The translations under genes and the position numbers were made by a program. A stretch of 32,671 bases of DNA, from NCBI GenBank assembly GCA_027310465.1, contig DAIDAU010000359.1, positions 1-32,671 of the forward strand, read 5' to 3'. The DNA is from Rhodocyclaceae bacterium. Lineage in GTDB: Bacteria; Pseudomonadota; Gammaproteobacteria; Burkholderiales; Rhodocyclaceae. The notes beneath the pieces were generated by a model. It did not search any database and was not told the DNA's origin. It saw only the letters and a list, made by a program, of their open reading frames with translations. This document shows positions 1-8,380 of the stretch, piece after piece (the first letter of the stretch is position 1; each line of letters begins with the position of its first letter).

Positions 1-779
1 TCTTCCACGAGGGCGCCTTCTCCGACACGATGGAGACCGACGGCCAGTACATGATGGCGAACAACTACCGCTATTCGCTGTCGCTGCTCGACTTCTGCCT
101 CGACCACGAGATTCCGTTCCTCTACGCCTCGAGCGCTTCGGTCTACGGCGGCGGCCGGGTGTTCAAGGAGGACCGCTCGTTCGAGGCGCCGCTCAACGTC
201 TACGGCTACTCGAAGTTCCTCTTTGACCAGGTGGTGCGCCGCCGCTTGCCGGAGGCGAACTCGCAGGTCGCCGGCTTCCGCTACTTCAACGTCTACGGTC
301 CGCGGGAGCAGCACAAGGGCCGCATGGCATCGGTCGCCTTCCACCACTTCAACCAGTATCGCGAGACCGGCAAGGTCAAGCTGTTCGAGGGCTGCGACGG
401 CTACGGCAACGGCGAGCAAAGCCGCGACTTCGTGTTCGTCGAGGACGTCGTCAAGGTGAACCTGCATTTCCTCGACAATCCCGATGCGTCGGGCATCTTC
501 AATCTCGGCACCGGTCGCGCGCAGCCGTTCAACGACATCGCCACGTCGACCGTCAACGCCTGCCGCGCGCTCGAAGGCAAGCCCGCGCTGCCGCTCGCCG
601 ACATGGTGGCGCAGGGCATCGTCGAATACGTCGATTTCCCGGAAGCGCTCAAGGGCAAGTATCAGAGCTACACCGAGGCCGACATCTCGCAGCTGCGCGT
701 CGCCGGCTACCGCGGCGAGTTCGCGACGGTGGAGCAGGGCGTGGCCAAGTACGTGCGCCACCTCGCCGGCGCGAAATAG
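1..779 (+). CDS. hldD: ADP-L-glycero-D-manno-heptose 6-epimerase, partial (5' end outside window)
   Basis: Frame is open from the window edge ([25 protein letters not shown]...); [11 protein letters not shown] and [13 protein letters not shown]-epimerase motifs and [19 protein letters not shown] are typical of HldD/RfaD. Stop TAG 777-779. Confidence 0.9.
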   Translation, partial: FHEGAFSDTMETDGQYMMANNYRYSLSLLDFCLDHEIPFLYASSASVYGGGRVFKEDRSFEAPLNVYGYSKFLFDQVVRRRLPEANSQVAGFRYFNVYGPREQHKGRMASVAFHHFNQYRETGKVKLFEGCDGYGNGEQSRDFVFVEDVVKVNLHFLDNPDASGIFNLGTGRAQPFNDIATSTVNACRALEGKPALPLADMVAQGIVEYVDFPEALKGKYQSYTEADISQLRVAGYRGEFATVEQGVAKYVRHLAGAK

Positions 780-782
780 CAC

Positions 783-1298
783 ATGAAGCGGTTCGACCAT
801 GCCGATCTCGACGCGCTGACGCGGCAGGCGGAGCAGTCTCCGCGCCGGCGCATGAACTTCAACTTCCACGAGGACCTTGCCGATCCGATCCAGCGGCTCG
901 CCATCGCGATGGAGCCCGACACCTACATCCGGCCGCACCATCATCGCCACAGCTGGGAATTGCTGACGGCATTGCGCGGCCGCCTCGTCGTGCTGCAGTT
1001 CGACGCGGAGGGGACCGTGACGCAGCGCGCGGTGCTCGGCGAGAGCGCGAGCGTCGTCGAGACGCCGGTCGGCGGCTGGCATGCCGTGCTGTCGCTCGAT
1101 CCCGGAGCGGTCATCTTCGAGGTCAAGCGCGGACCCTACGCGCCCTTCGGAGAAAACGACTTCGCGCCCTGGTCTCCGCCGGCCGACGATGTCGCCGGAA
1201 GCCGCGAACTGCTGGCGTGGTACGCGACCGCAGCCGTCGGGCAGCGTTGGCGCCGCACCAGCGCAGCGGGTCGACCGCGTTCAAGAAGGAAGCCGTGA
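783..1298 (+). CDS. WbuC-family cupin-fold protein
   Basis: MKRFDHADLDALTRQAEQSPRRRMNFNFHEDLADPIQRLAIAMEPDTYIRPHHHRHSWELL: cupin His cluster and WbuC-like N-terminus; starts 4 nt after hldD. Confidence 0.65.
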   Translation: MKRFDHADLDALTRQAEQSPRRRMNFNFHEDLADPIQRLAIAMEPDTYIRPHHHRHSWELLTALRGRLVVLQFDAEGTVTQRAVLGESASVVETPVGGWHAVLSLDPGAVIFEVKRGPYAPFGENDFAPWSPPADDVAGSRELLAWYATAAVGQRWRRTSAAGRPRSRRKP

Positions 1299-1395
1299 TG
1301 CGCCTGTTGCCCGGCGGAAGCGCCGCTGCCGTCGCTGCAATCGAGTGCCCCTGATGTCTGCGCCAGGCGCTATGCTGTTGCTATAGCGCCGAGCG

Positions 1396-1445
1396 AGCCC
1401 CGCATCGCGCCCCGATAGCCCGGCGGGCAGCGGGGCTATTTTTTG
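1396..1445 (+). terminator. Rho-independent terminator with alternative pairings
   Basis: ATAGCCC(1415-1421)/GGGCTAT(1433-1439) followed by a T-run; the alternative AGCCCCGC(1396-1403)/GCGGGGCT(1430-1437) uses the same right arm. Confidence 0.6.
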
Positions 1446-1538
1446 ATCGTCGCATCGGCACATTCTATTTTCCAAATCGCGTCGACTGCTCTAGCTTTGC
1501 CGCCATAGAACATACGATGCATACCATCGGAGGAGAAT

Positions 1539-1904
1539 GTGAAAACACTATCGCAAGTACTCGGCGCCCACGCCGCCGCCGTGGTGACGGTGACTCCGCG
1601 CGAATCGGCGGACCACGCGCTGAAACTGATGACGAGCCACAAGGCAGGCGCGGTCCTCGTCATGCAGCACCATCACGTCGTCGGGGTGGTCACCGAGCAG
1701 GACTGCCGGCGCTCGGCCGGCGAAGCGCGCGTGCAGGACATCATGCGGCCGGTCGTCTGTGCCTCGCAGCAGACCACGGTGCGCGACGCCATGGCCATCA
1801 TGGCCGAGCAGCACGTGTCGCACCTGCCCGTGCTCGATGAGCACAAGGACGTGATCGGCCTCGTCTCGATGGGGGCTCTGGCGCAGGAAAAGCCCGCGGC
1901 GTAG
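1539..1904 (+). CDS. CBS-domain-pair protein
   Basis: GTG start with AGGAGA upstream; VTPRESADHALKLMTSHKAGAVLVMQHHHVVGVVTEQD...VQDIMRPVVCASQQTTVRDAMAIMAEQHVSHLPVLDEHKDVIGLVSMG, two CBS repeats. Confidence 0.85.
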   Translation: MKTLSQVLGAHAAAVVTVTPRESADHALKLMTSHKAGAVLVMQHHHVVGVVTEQDCRRSAGEARVQDIMRPVVCASQQTTVRDAMAIMAEQHVSHLPVLDEHKDVIGLVSMGALAQEKPAA

Positions 1905-2028
1905 CGGCATCGCCGTCCGGTCCGGGGAGATTGCCGCAGCGCCGCAATGCGCCGCGGAACATCGCGCTATGATGGCGTCCTGACGCGAATTCCCGCCGTC
2001 TCACTTCGCAATCTACGGAGCACCGATC

Positions 2029-2847
2029 ATGCACGCACTGCAAAGCATCATCGACGAGGCCTGGGAGAACCGGGCGGAGTTCAGGCCGGGCAAGGCGCCG
2101 GCCAAGATCGGCGAAGCGGTCGAGCTGATCCTCCACGATCTCGACTCTGGCCGCCTGCGCGTGGCCGAGAAGATCGACGGCACCTGGATCACGCATCAGT
2201 GGATCAAGAAGGCGGTGCTGCTGTCGTTCCGCCTCGAGGACAACTTCCTCATGGAGGCCGGTCCGCTGAAGTTCTTCGATCGCGTGCCGACCAAGTTCGC
2301 CGACTACGACACCCATCGCTTCCAGAAGAGCGGCATCCGCGTGGTGCCGCCCGCCGTGGCCCGCCGCGGCTGCTACATCGCCAAGAACGCGGTGCTGATG
2401 CCGAGCTACATCAACATCGGCGCCTACGTCGACGAGGGCACGATGGTGGATACCTGGGCGACGGTCGGCTCGTGCACTCAGATCGGCAAGAACGTGCATC
2501 TGTCGGGCGGCGTCGGCATCGGCGGCGTACTGGAGCCGATCCAGGACGTGCCGACTATCATCGAGGACAACTGCTTCATCGGCGCGCGCTCAGAGATCGT
2601 CGAGGGCGTGATCGTCGAGGAGAACTCGGTGATCTCGATGGGCGTCCATATCAGCCAGAGCACCAAGATCTACGATCGCGCCAGCGGCGAGATCTCTTAC
2701 GGCCGCGTGCCGTCGGGATCCGTCGTCGTCAACGGCAACCTGCCGTCGCCCGACGGCAAGTACAGCCTCTATTGCGCCGTCATCGTCAAGCGCTTCGATG
2801 CGCGCACGCGCGCGAAAACCTCCATCAACGAATTACTCCGCGACTGA
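2029..2847 (+). CDS. dapD: 2,3,4,5-tetrahydropyridine-2,6-dicarboxylate N-succinyltransferase
   Basis: [18 protein letters not shown]...[66 protein letters not shown]: left-handed beta-helix DapD signature. Confidence 0.95.
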   Translation: MHALQSIIDEAWENRAEFRPGKAPAKIGEAVELILHDLDSGRLRVAEKIDGTWITHQWIKKAVLLSFRLEDNFLMEAGPLKFFDRVPTKFADYDTHRFQKSGIRVVPPAVARRGCYIAKNAVLMPSYINIGAYVDEGTMVDTWATVGSCTQIGKNVHLSGGVGIGGVLEPIQDVPTIIEDNCFIGARSEIVEGVIVEENSVISMGVHISQSTKIYDRASGEISYGRVPSGSVVVNGNLPSPDGKYSLYCAVIVKRFDARTRAKTSINELLRD

Positions 2848-2860
2848 TTTTCTTGCGCCT

Positions 2861-2891
2861 AAAAATGCGGCGTTCGCGCCGCATTTTTTTT
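2861..2891. terminator. Bidirectional intrinsic terminator after dapD
   Basis: AAAAATGCGGCG-TTCG-CGCCGCATTTTTTTT: perfect stem, TTCG tetraloop, A-run and T-run. Confidence 0.92.
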
Positions 2892-2949
2892 GCCGTTTGC
2901 GGCATCGCAGCACGGCTCGAGGCTCCATGCCGACGCTGGCAGCGGCTGC

Positions 2950-3234
2950 GTCGATAGATAACCTGATTCGGGTGCTATTAATGCCGACCGCGTCGCGGCG
3001 GTACTTTCATCGCCTTTTTGGTCTAAAAGTGGATGATTTTACTCATGTATTAGGATGTATTTCCTAGTAATTCCGTCGGGCAAATATTGCTGCGGCGTGC
3101 GTGGCAATACTTATGGAAACGATAAGAAGAAGTGAATGTTTTTTATAGATCGTGCTCGCTACATTCTGCCCGTCACAAGCTAGATGCATGTCGCGTAAGG
3201 GAAAAGGGACTCCGAGGAGGCAGAAGAACTATTT
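2950..3234 (+). promoter_or_regulatory. AT-enriched intergenic/leader region upstream of the long operon
   Basis: Locally AT-rich in a GC-rich window; TAGGA-N6-TCCTA (3051-3066) and TATTGC-N13-GCAATA (3085-3109) dyads; GAGGAGG before ATG 3235. Confidence 0.45.
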
Positions 3235-3768
3235 ATGAGCCATGTAGACGACCGAATTGTCGAGCTGGTTCGCGCTGCCCTGGACCTCGAATTCGGCGGC
3301 GAGCGTCTTTATCGACATTTGGCCGAGCTCACCCAGCATCCGGCCGGTCGCACCACTTTCCTGCGCCTGGCCAACGAAGAGAGGCGTCACGTCGGCGAGT
3401 CCCATGAACTGTTCGCTGCGCTCGTCGGCGAAGAGGAATGGCAGCGGATTTCCCAGCGCGAAGCCGGCGAGCCCAATGTCACCGGCATCGTCGCCGAACT
3501 CGAAGCGGCGGTGATGCAGCGCGGCCACGCTGCGGTGGCCGACGACACGCAGGCGCTGCGCATGGCGATGGAACTGGAGCGCCGCGCCATCCACATGTAC
3601 CAGGAAATGGCCCAGCACACGGACGATCCGGTCCAGCTCAAGCTGCTCAGCAAGCTGGTCCAGGAAGAGTTCTTCCACTACGACAACCTGCAGGCCCAGC
3701 TCGACAGCATCCTCAACGTCGGCCTGTGGCTCGATCAACCCGAGTTCCGCATGGACGGAAAGTTCTGA
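3235..3768 (+). CDS. Ferritin-like / rubrerythrin-like di-iron protein (no rubredoxin domain seen)
   Basis: LDLEFGGERLYRHLAELTQHPAGRTTFLRLANEERRHVGES ... MELERRAIHMYQEMAQ...EEFFHYDNLQAQLDSI: repeated E...E..H helices of ferritin-like di-iron proteins. Confidence 0.7.
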   Translation: MSHVDDRIVELVRAALDLEFGGERLYRHLAELTQHPAGRTTFLRLANEERRHVGESHELFAALVGEEEWQRISQREAGEPNVTGIVAELEAAVMQRGHAAVADDTQALRMAMELERRAIHMYQEMAQHTDDPVQLKLLSKLVQEEFFHYDNLQAQLDSILNVGLWLDQPEFRMDGKF

Positions 3769-3776
3769 AGGCGACC

Positions 3777-4199
3777 ATGTCAATCACCACCGCTCGCATC
3801 TCGTCGGCCCAGCTCAAGAGCGCTTTCGTGGCCAAGGTGCAGAAGAACAGCGACCAGAAGCTGCTCGCCTGCTACCAGTGCGGCAAGTGCTCCGCCGGCT
3901 GCCCGATGGCGGCCCACATGGACATCCTGCCGAACCAGATCATCCGCCTCGCGCAGCTCGGCATGCACGAGCGGCTGCTGGCCTCGAATGCCATCTGGAC
4001 CTGCGTCTCGTGCATGACCTGCAACACGCGCTGCCCGAAGAACGTGCATATCGCCGAAGTCATCGAATCGCTGCGCGACATCGCGATGCGCAACGGCCGC
4101 CGTCACGAGCACCTGACCATCGGCGACGTTCCCGCCGAGACGCGCGCCGAACTGCCCCCGATCGCCATGATCAGCGCCATGCGCAAGCTGACCTCCTGA
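3777..4199 (+). CDS. hdrC: Heterodisulfide reductase subunit C-like protein
   Basis: ATG 3777 inside the longer ORF 3438-4199; CYQCGKCSAGCP and CVSCMTCNTRCP, two [4Fe-4S] motifs, followed by HdrB. Confidence 0.85.
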   Translation: MSITTARISSAQLKSAFVAKVQKNSDQKLLACYQCGKCSAGCPMAAHMDILPNQIIRLAQLGMHERLLASNAIWTCVSCMTCNTRCPKNVHIAEVIESLRDIAMRNGRRHEHLTIGDVPAETRAELPPIAMISAMRKLTS

Positions 4200-4211
4200 C
4201 GCAGGCCAAGA

Positions 4212-5090
4212 ATGAAGCTCATCTACTACCCCGGTTGCACGCTGAAGAATCACGCGCGGAATTTCGACGTCTCGACGGTCTCGTCGATGGCGAAGCTCGA
4301 CGTCGAGGTCGAGGAACTCGATCGCTGGAACTGCTGCGGCACGGTGCACGCCCTCGGTGCGACCAACGTCATGAACCGCATCGCGCCTGTCACCAATCTC
4401 GTCCGCGTCAAGCAGCAGCAGGCGAACGAGGTGATGACGACCTGCGCCATGTGCTACAACACGCTCAAGCGCGCCAACATCGACGTGCAGAAGCGCGCCG
4501 CCGCGCTCGAGACGATCAACAAGTTCATGTACCTCGACGAGGTCGACTATCAGGGCGACGTCGCGGTGCATCACCTGCTCGAGTATCTGCGCGACCGCAT
4601 CGGCTTCGACAAGCTGAGCGCGCGGGTGAAGAAGCCGCTCAAGGGGCTGCGCGTCGCCTGCTACTACGGTTGCCTGCTGGTGCGTCCGAAGGAAGTCGCC
4701 TTCGACGACGTCGAGAACCCGACCGTCATGGAAGACCTGGTCACCGCGCTCGGCGGCACGCCGGTGCCGTTCGCGCAGAAGACCGAGTGCTGCGGCGCGT
4801 ATCACGCGGTCGACAACGCCGAGATCGTCGCCGACCGCACCAACAAGATCATGAGCGGCGCCACGGAGCAGCAAGCCGACGTCGCGATGGTCAGCTGCCC
4901 GCTGTGCGCCTTCAACCTCGACTTCAAGCAGCCCGACGCGCGGCGCCTGAATCCCGAGCTGCAGCCGATGCCGGTGCTGTACTTCACGCAGCTGATGGCG
5001 CTGGCCTTCGGCTGCGGCGAGGACGACCTGCGCTTCGACCTTCATCACATCGACCCGAAGCCGGCGCTCGCCGGCCGCGGCCTGATCTAA
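4212..5090 (+). CDS. hdrB: Heterodisulfide reductase subunit B-like protein (two CCG domains)
   Basis: YPGCTL...WNCCGTVHALG...TCAMCYNTL and CYYGCLLVRP...TECCGAYHAVDN...SCPLCAFNLD: both Cx(n)CCGx(n)CxxC domains intact. Confidence 0.88.
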   Translation: MKLIYYPGCTLKNHARNFDVSTVSSMAKLDVEVEELDRWNCCGTVHALGATNVMNRIAPVTNLVRVKQQQANEVMTTCAMCYNTLKRANIDVQKRAAALETINKFMYLDEVDYQGDVAVHHLLEYLRDRIGFDKLSARVKKPLKGLRVACYYGCLLVRPKEVAFDDVENPTVMEDLVTALGGTPVPFAQKTECCGAYHAVDNAEIVADRTNKIMSGATEQQADVAMVSCPLCAFNLDFKQPDARRLNPELQPMPVLYFTQLMALAFGCGEDDLRFDLHHIDPKPALAGRGLI

Positions 5091-5100
5091 CGGAGGCCGC

Positions 5101-5364
5101 ATGTACTTCAACGATCTCAAGCCGCTCCACGGCAACGTTTTCGTCAACGAGACCTGGTGCAAGGGCTGCGGCTTCTGCGTGCAGTTCTGCCCGACCAACG
5201 TGCTCGACACGTCGCCGGAGTTCAACGCCAAGGGCTACCACCCGCCCTACGCCAAGAATCCCGAGAACTGCCGCGACTGCAATTACTGCCAATTGATCTG
5301 TCCCGAATTTGCCATCTACGTGAAGCGGGACGGCGAAATAGAAGCCGAGAAAGGGAAAGCATGA
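5101..5364 (+). CDS. korD: 2x[4Fe-4S] ferredoxin, likely OFOR delta subunit
   Basis: CKGCGFCVQFCPTNVL and CRDCNYCQLICPEFAIYV; directly precedes the OFOR alpha gene. Confidence 0.8.
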   Translation: MYFNDLKPLHGNVFVNETWCKGCGFCVQFCPTNVLDTSPEFNAKGYHPPYAKNPENCRDCNYCQLICPEFAIYVKRDGEIEAEKGKA

Positions 5365-6533
5365 ACATAAAGACAGTGCCCGCCGATCCGAAGGGAGTCG
5401 ACAGCGGCCCCCACTTCATGGACGGCGACCACGCGCTGGCCGAAGGCGCGCTGGCGGCCGGCTGCCGGTTCTTCGCCGGCTATCCGATCACGCCGTCGAC
5501 CGAAACCTTCGAGCGCTTCGCCGAGCGCGCACCCGAAGTCGGCGCCATGTTCATCCAGATGGAGGACGAATTGGCCTCGATCGCCGCGATCATCGGCGGC
5601 GCCTGGGGCGGCCAGAAGGTGATGACCGTCACCTGCGGTCCCGGCTTCTCGCTGATGTGCGAAAACCTCGGCCTCGCCGCCATGACGGAGACGCCGATGG
5701 TCATCGCCAACGTGCAGCGCGCGGGTCCTTCCACGGGCGCCCCGACGCTGACCGCGCAGCAGGACATGATGTAGGCCAAGTACGGCCCGCACGGCGACAA
5801 CGCCATCATCGCCCTGTCCCCCGACAGCCCGCAGGAGTGCTTCGACCTCGCCATCGAAGCCTTCAACCTGTCCGAGCACTATCGCGTGCCGGTGGTCATC
5901 CTGACCGACGAGACCGTCGGCCACATGCACGAGAAGGTGGTGATCCCGCCGGCCGACCAGATCAAGATCGTGCCGCGCAACAACTACAGCGGCCCGAAGG
6001 AAGACTTCCGCCCCTACAAGTTCGACGGCAAGCCCGGCCATCCGATGGCGCGCGCCGGCGACGGCTACCGCTTCCACGTCACGGGCCTTACGCACAACGA
6101 GAAGGGCTACCCAGTTGTAACCGCCGAGCAGAACAAGATCGTCGTGACGCACCTGATGGAGAAGATCAACGGCCACGCCGACCAGATCGTGCGCGTAGAG
6201 ACGGACCAGCTCGAGGGCGCCGACGTCGTCGTCGTGTCCTACGGCATCACCTCGCGAATCGCGGTAAAGGCGATCCAGGATGCGCGCAAGCAGGGACTCA
6301 AGGTCGGATCGCTGCGCCTGATCACCATCTGGCCGTTCGCGCAGAAGCAGATCCGCGAAATCGCCGGCAAGGTGAAGGCCATCGTCGTACCCGAACTCAA
6401 CTACGGCCAGATGGTTCTCGAAGTCGAGCGCGCCGCGGCCGGCAAGTGCAAGGTCATCAGCGTCAATCACTGCGGCGGCGCGGTGCATGAGCCCGAGGAA
6501 ATCCTCGAAGCGATCAGAAAGGGAAGCAAATGA
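5361..6533 (+). pseudogene. korA: 2-oxoacid (probably 2-oxoglutarate):ferredoxin oxidoreductase alpha subunit, interrupted by an in-frame TAG at 5772-5774
   Basis: ORF 5361-5774 (EGALAAGCRFFAGYPITPSTETFE...TGAPTLTAQQDMM*) continues in the same frame as AKYGPHGDNAIIALSPDSPQECFDLAIEAFNLSEHYRVPVVILTDETVGHM... to TGA 6531-6533; (6533-5361+1)/3 = 391 codons. Confidence 0.85.
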
Positions 6534-7795
6534 GCACGGGCATGGACATCGCCGAGTACAAGAAGCACAGCCCGATGGCGGGCACGCTGCGCATGGACCG
6601 CATGGCGCACATCTGGTGCCCCGGCTGCGGCATCGGCTCCGAGGTCAACGCCTTCGCCGAAGCCGTCAAGCGCAGCGGGATCGATCCGGACAAGCTCGCC
6701 GTGATCTCCGGCATCGGCTGCACCGGCCGCGTCGCCGGCTACGTCGATTTCGATTCGCTCCACACCACGCACGGCCGCGCCATTCCGGTCGCCACCGGCC
6801 TCAAGCTGGCGCGTCCCGACATGAAGGTCGTCGTCTTCAGCGGCGAGGGCGACCTCACCGGCATCGGCGGCAACCACTTCATCCACGCCGCGCGCCGCAA
6901 CATGGACATCGTGGTGATCTGCAACAACAACTTCACCTACGGCATGACGGGCGGCCAGGTCACTCCCACCACGCCGGGCGGCGCCATCTCGTCGACGACG
7001 CCGTTCGGCAACCACGAGTACCCCTTCAACCTGCCGCTGCTGGCCGACGCCTGCGGCGCCAGCTACGTCGCGCGCTGGACGTCGATGCACTCGCGCAACC
7101 TGGTGCAGTCGATCGAGGAAGCGCTGTCGCGAAAGGGCTTCTCGTTCATCGAGATCATCTCACCCTGCACCACGCTCTACCTGCGCCGCAACCGTCTCGG
7201 CGATGGCGTCGACGCGCTGCAGTTCTACCAGGAGAAGGCGATCCTCAAGCACGGCGCCGACACGCGCGAGGTGGCCATCGACTTCCAGGACAAGATCATC
7301 GTCGGCAAGTTCATCGAACGCGACAAGCCGACCTACATCGAGGCGCTCGACAAGCGCTGCGTGCAGGTCGTCGGCGATGACTACCAGCTCTACGGCAAGA
7401 CCGTGCCGGAGCGCGAGGCCGAGGAGAAGGCGGAGAAGGAGCGCATCGCCGCGCGCCGCGCCGCCGCGCTGGCCGAGGCCGAAGCGGCCGAGAAGAAGGG
7501 CGCGGTCAAGAAAGCTGCTGCTCCGAAGAAGACTGCCGCCAAGGTTGCCCCGAAGATGGCCGCTCCCGCCAAGAAGACTGCCGCTGCGAAGGCCGCTCCG
7601 AAGAAGGCTGCTGCCAAGCCGGCCGTGAAGAAGGCTGCGGCGCAGAAGCCGGCTGCGAAGGTTGCTGCCAAGGCGCCAGCAAAGAAGGCGGTCGCGAAGG
7701 CGCCGGTGAAGAAGGCTGCGCCGAAGGCGACCGTCAAGGTGGCCCCGGCCAAGACGCCGATGAAGCCGGCTGCGGCGAAGAAGACTCGCAAATAA
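6530..7795 (+). CDS. korB: 2-oxoacid:ferredoxin oxidoreductase beta subunit (TPP-binding) with Lys/Ala/Pro-rich C-terminal tail
   Basis: WCPGCGIGSEVNAFAEA, SGIGCTGRVAGYVDFDSLHTTHGRAIPVATGLK, SGEGDLTGIGGNHFIHAARRNMDIVVICNNNFTYGMTGGQVTPTTP; tail KKAAAPKKTAAKVAPK...KTRK to the stop. Confidence 0.92.
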   Translation: MSTGMDIAEYKKHSPMAGTLRMDRMAHIWCPGCGIGSEVNAFAEAVKRSGIDPDKLAVISGIGCTGRVAGYVDFDSLHTTHGRAIPVATGLKLARPDMKVVVFSGEGDLTGIGGNHFIHAARRNMDIVVICNNNFTYGMTGGQVTPTTPGGAISSTTPFGNHEYPFNLPLLADACGASYVARWTSMHSRNLVQSIEEALSRKGFSFIEIISPCTTLYLRRNRLGDGVDALQFYQEKAILKHGADTREVAIDFQDKIIVGKFIERDKPTYIEALDKRCVQVVGDDYQLYGKTVPEREAEEKAEKERIAARRAAALAEAEAAEKKGAVKKAAAPKKTAAKVAPKMAAPAKKTAAAKAAPKKAAAKPAVKKAAAQKPAAKVAAKAPAKKAVAKAPVKKAAPKATVKVAPAKTPMKPAAAKKTRK

Positions 7796-7807
7796 GGAAC
7801 CGTTGCC

Positions 7808-8380
7808 ATGAGCACGACAGAGATCAGGTTCTCGGGATTCGGCGGTCAGGGCATCATCCGCTGCGCGCTGATCACCGGCAAGGCCTTGTCGCTCTATGAC
7901 GACAAGTTCGCCACGATGACGCAGAGCTTCGGCCCGGAAGCGCGCGGCAGCGCCTGCGCGGCGCAGCTCGTGGTCTCCGACGACCGCGTCCTCTATCCCT
8001 ACATCACGCATCCCGGCATCCTGATGGCGCTCTCGCAGGAAGCCTACGACAAGTACTGGAGCGAGCTGCCGAAGGGCGGCCTGCTGATCGTCGAAGAGGA
8101 TCTGGTGAAAATGAAGGCCGAGCACCCGGATCTCAACGTCCAGCGCGTGCCTGCGACCCGCTTCGCCGAGGAAGTCGGCAACCGCCTGTTCACCAACCTC
8201 GTCGCGCTCGGCTTCTTCTCCGCGGTCAGCGGCATCGTTTCCGCCGACGCCATGAAGAAGGCGCTGCCCGGCCTGGTGCCCGACCGCTTCCTCAAGGTCA
8301 ACATCAAGGCCTTCGAGAAGGGCTACGACTACGGCGTGGCGGCGATGCAGGGCGGCGTCAAACAGGAAGCTGCGGCATGA
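7808..8380 (+). CDS. korG: 2-oxoacid:ferredoxin oxidoreductase gamma subunit
   Basis: IRFSGFGGQGIIRCALITGKALSLYDDKFATMTQSFGPEARGSACAAQLVVSD: OFOR gamma signature. Confidence 0.9.
   Translation: MSTTEIRFSGFGGQGIIRCALITGKALSLYDDKFATMTQSFGPEARGSACAAQLVVSDDRVLYPYITHPGILMALSQEAYDKYWSELPKGGLLIVEEDLVKMKAEHPDLNVQRVPATRFAEEVGNRLFTNLVALGFFSAVSGIVSADAMKKALPGLVPDRFLKVNIKAFEKGYDYGVAAMQGGVKQEAAA

Noticed and set aside
2929-2945. Sigma-54 -24/-12 promoter (CTGGCAGCGGCTGCG)
   Set aside because: GG-to-GC spacing is about 2 nt short and the -12 element lacks TTGC.
1947-2957. 336-aa + strand ORF overlapping dapD in another frame
   Set aside because: Arg-rich off-frame translation over a canonical dapD.
3878-5296. 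472-aa + strand ORF overlapping hdrC, hdrB and korD in another frame
   Set aside because: Arg/Ala-rich off-frame translation; the competing frame encodes hdrB/hdrC with all Cys motifs.
5772-5774. Pyrrolysine or genome-wide amber recoding explanation of the korA TAG
   Set aside because: TAG terminates hldD and the CBS gene in the same window and no pyl genes are visible; Gln->amber mutation or sequence error is simpler.
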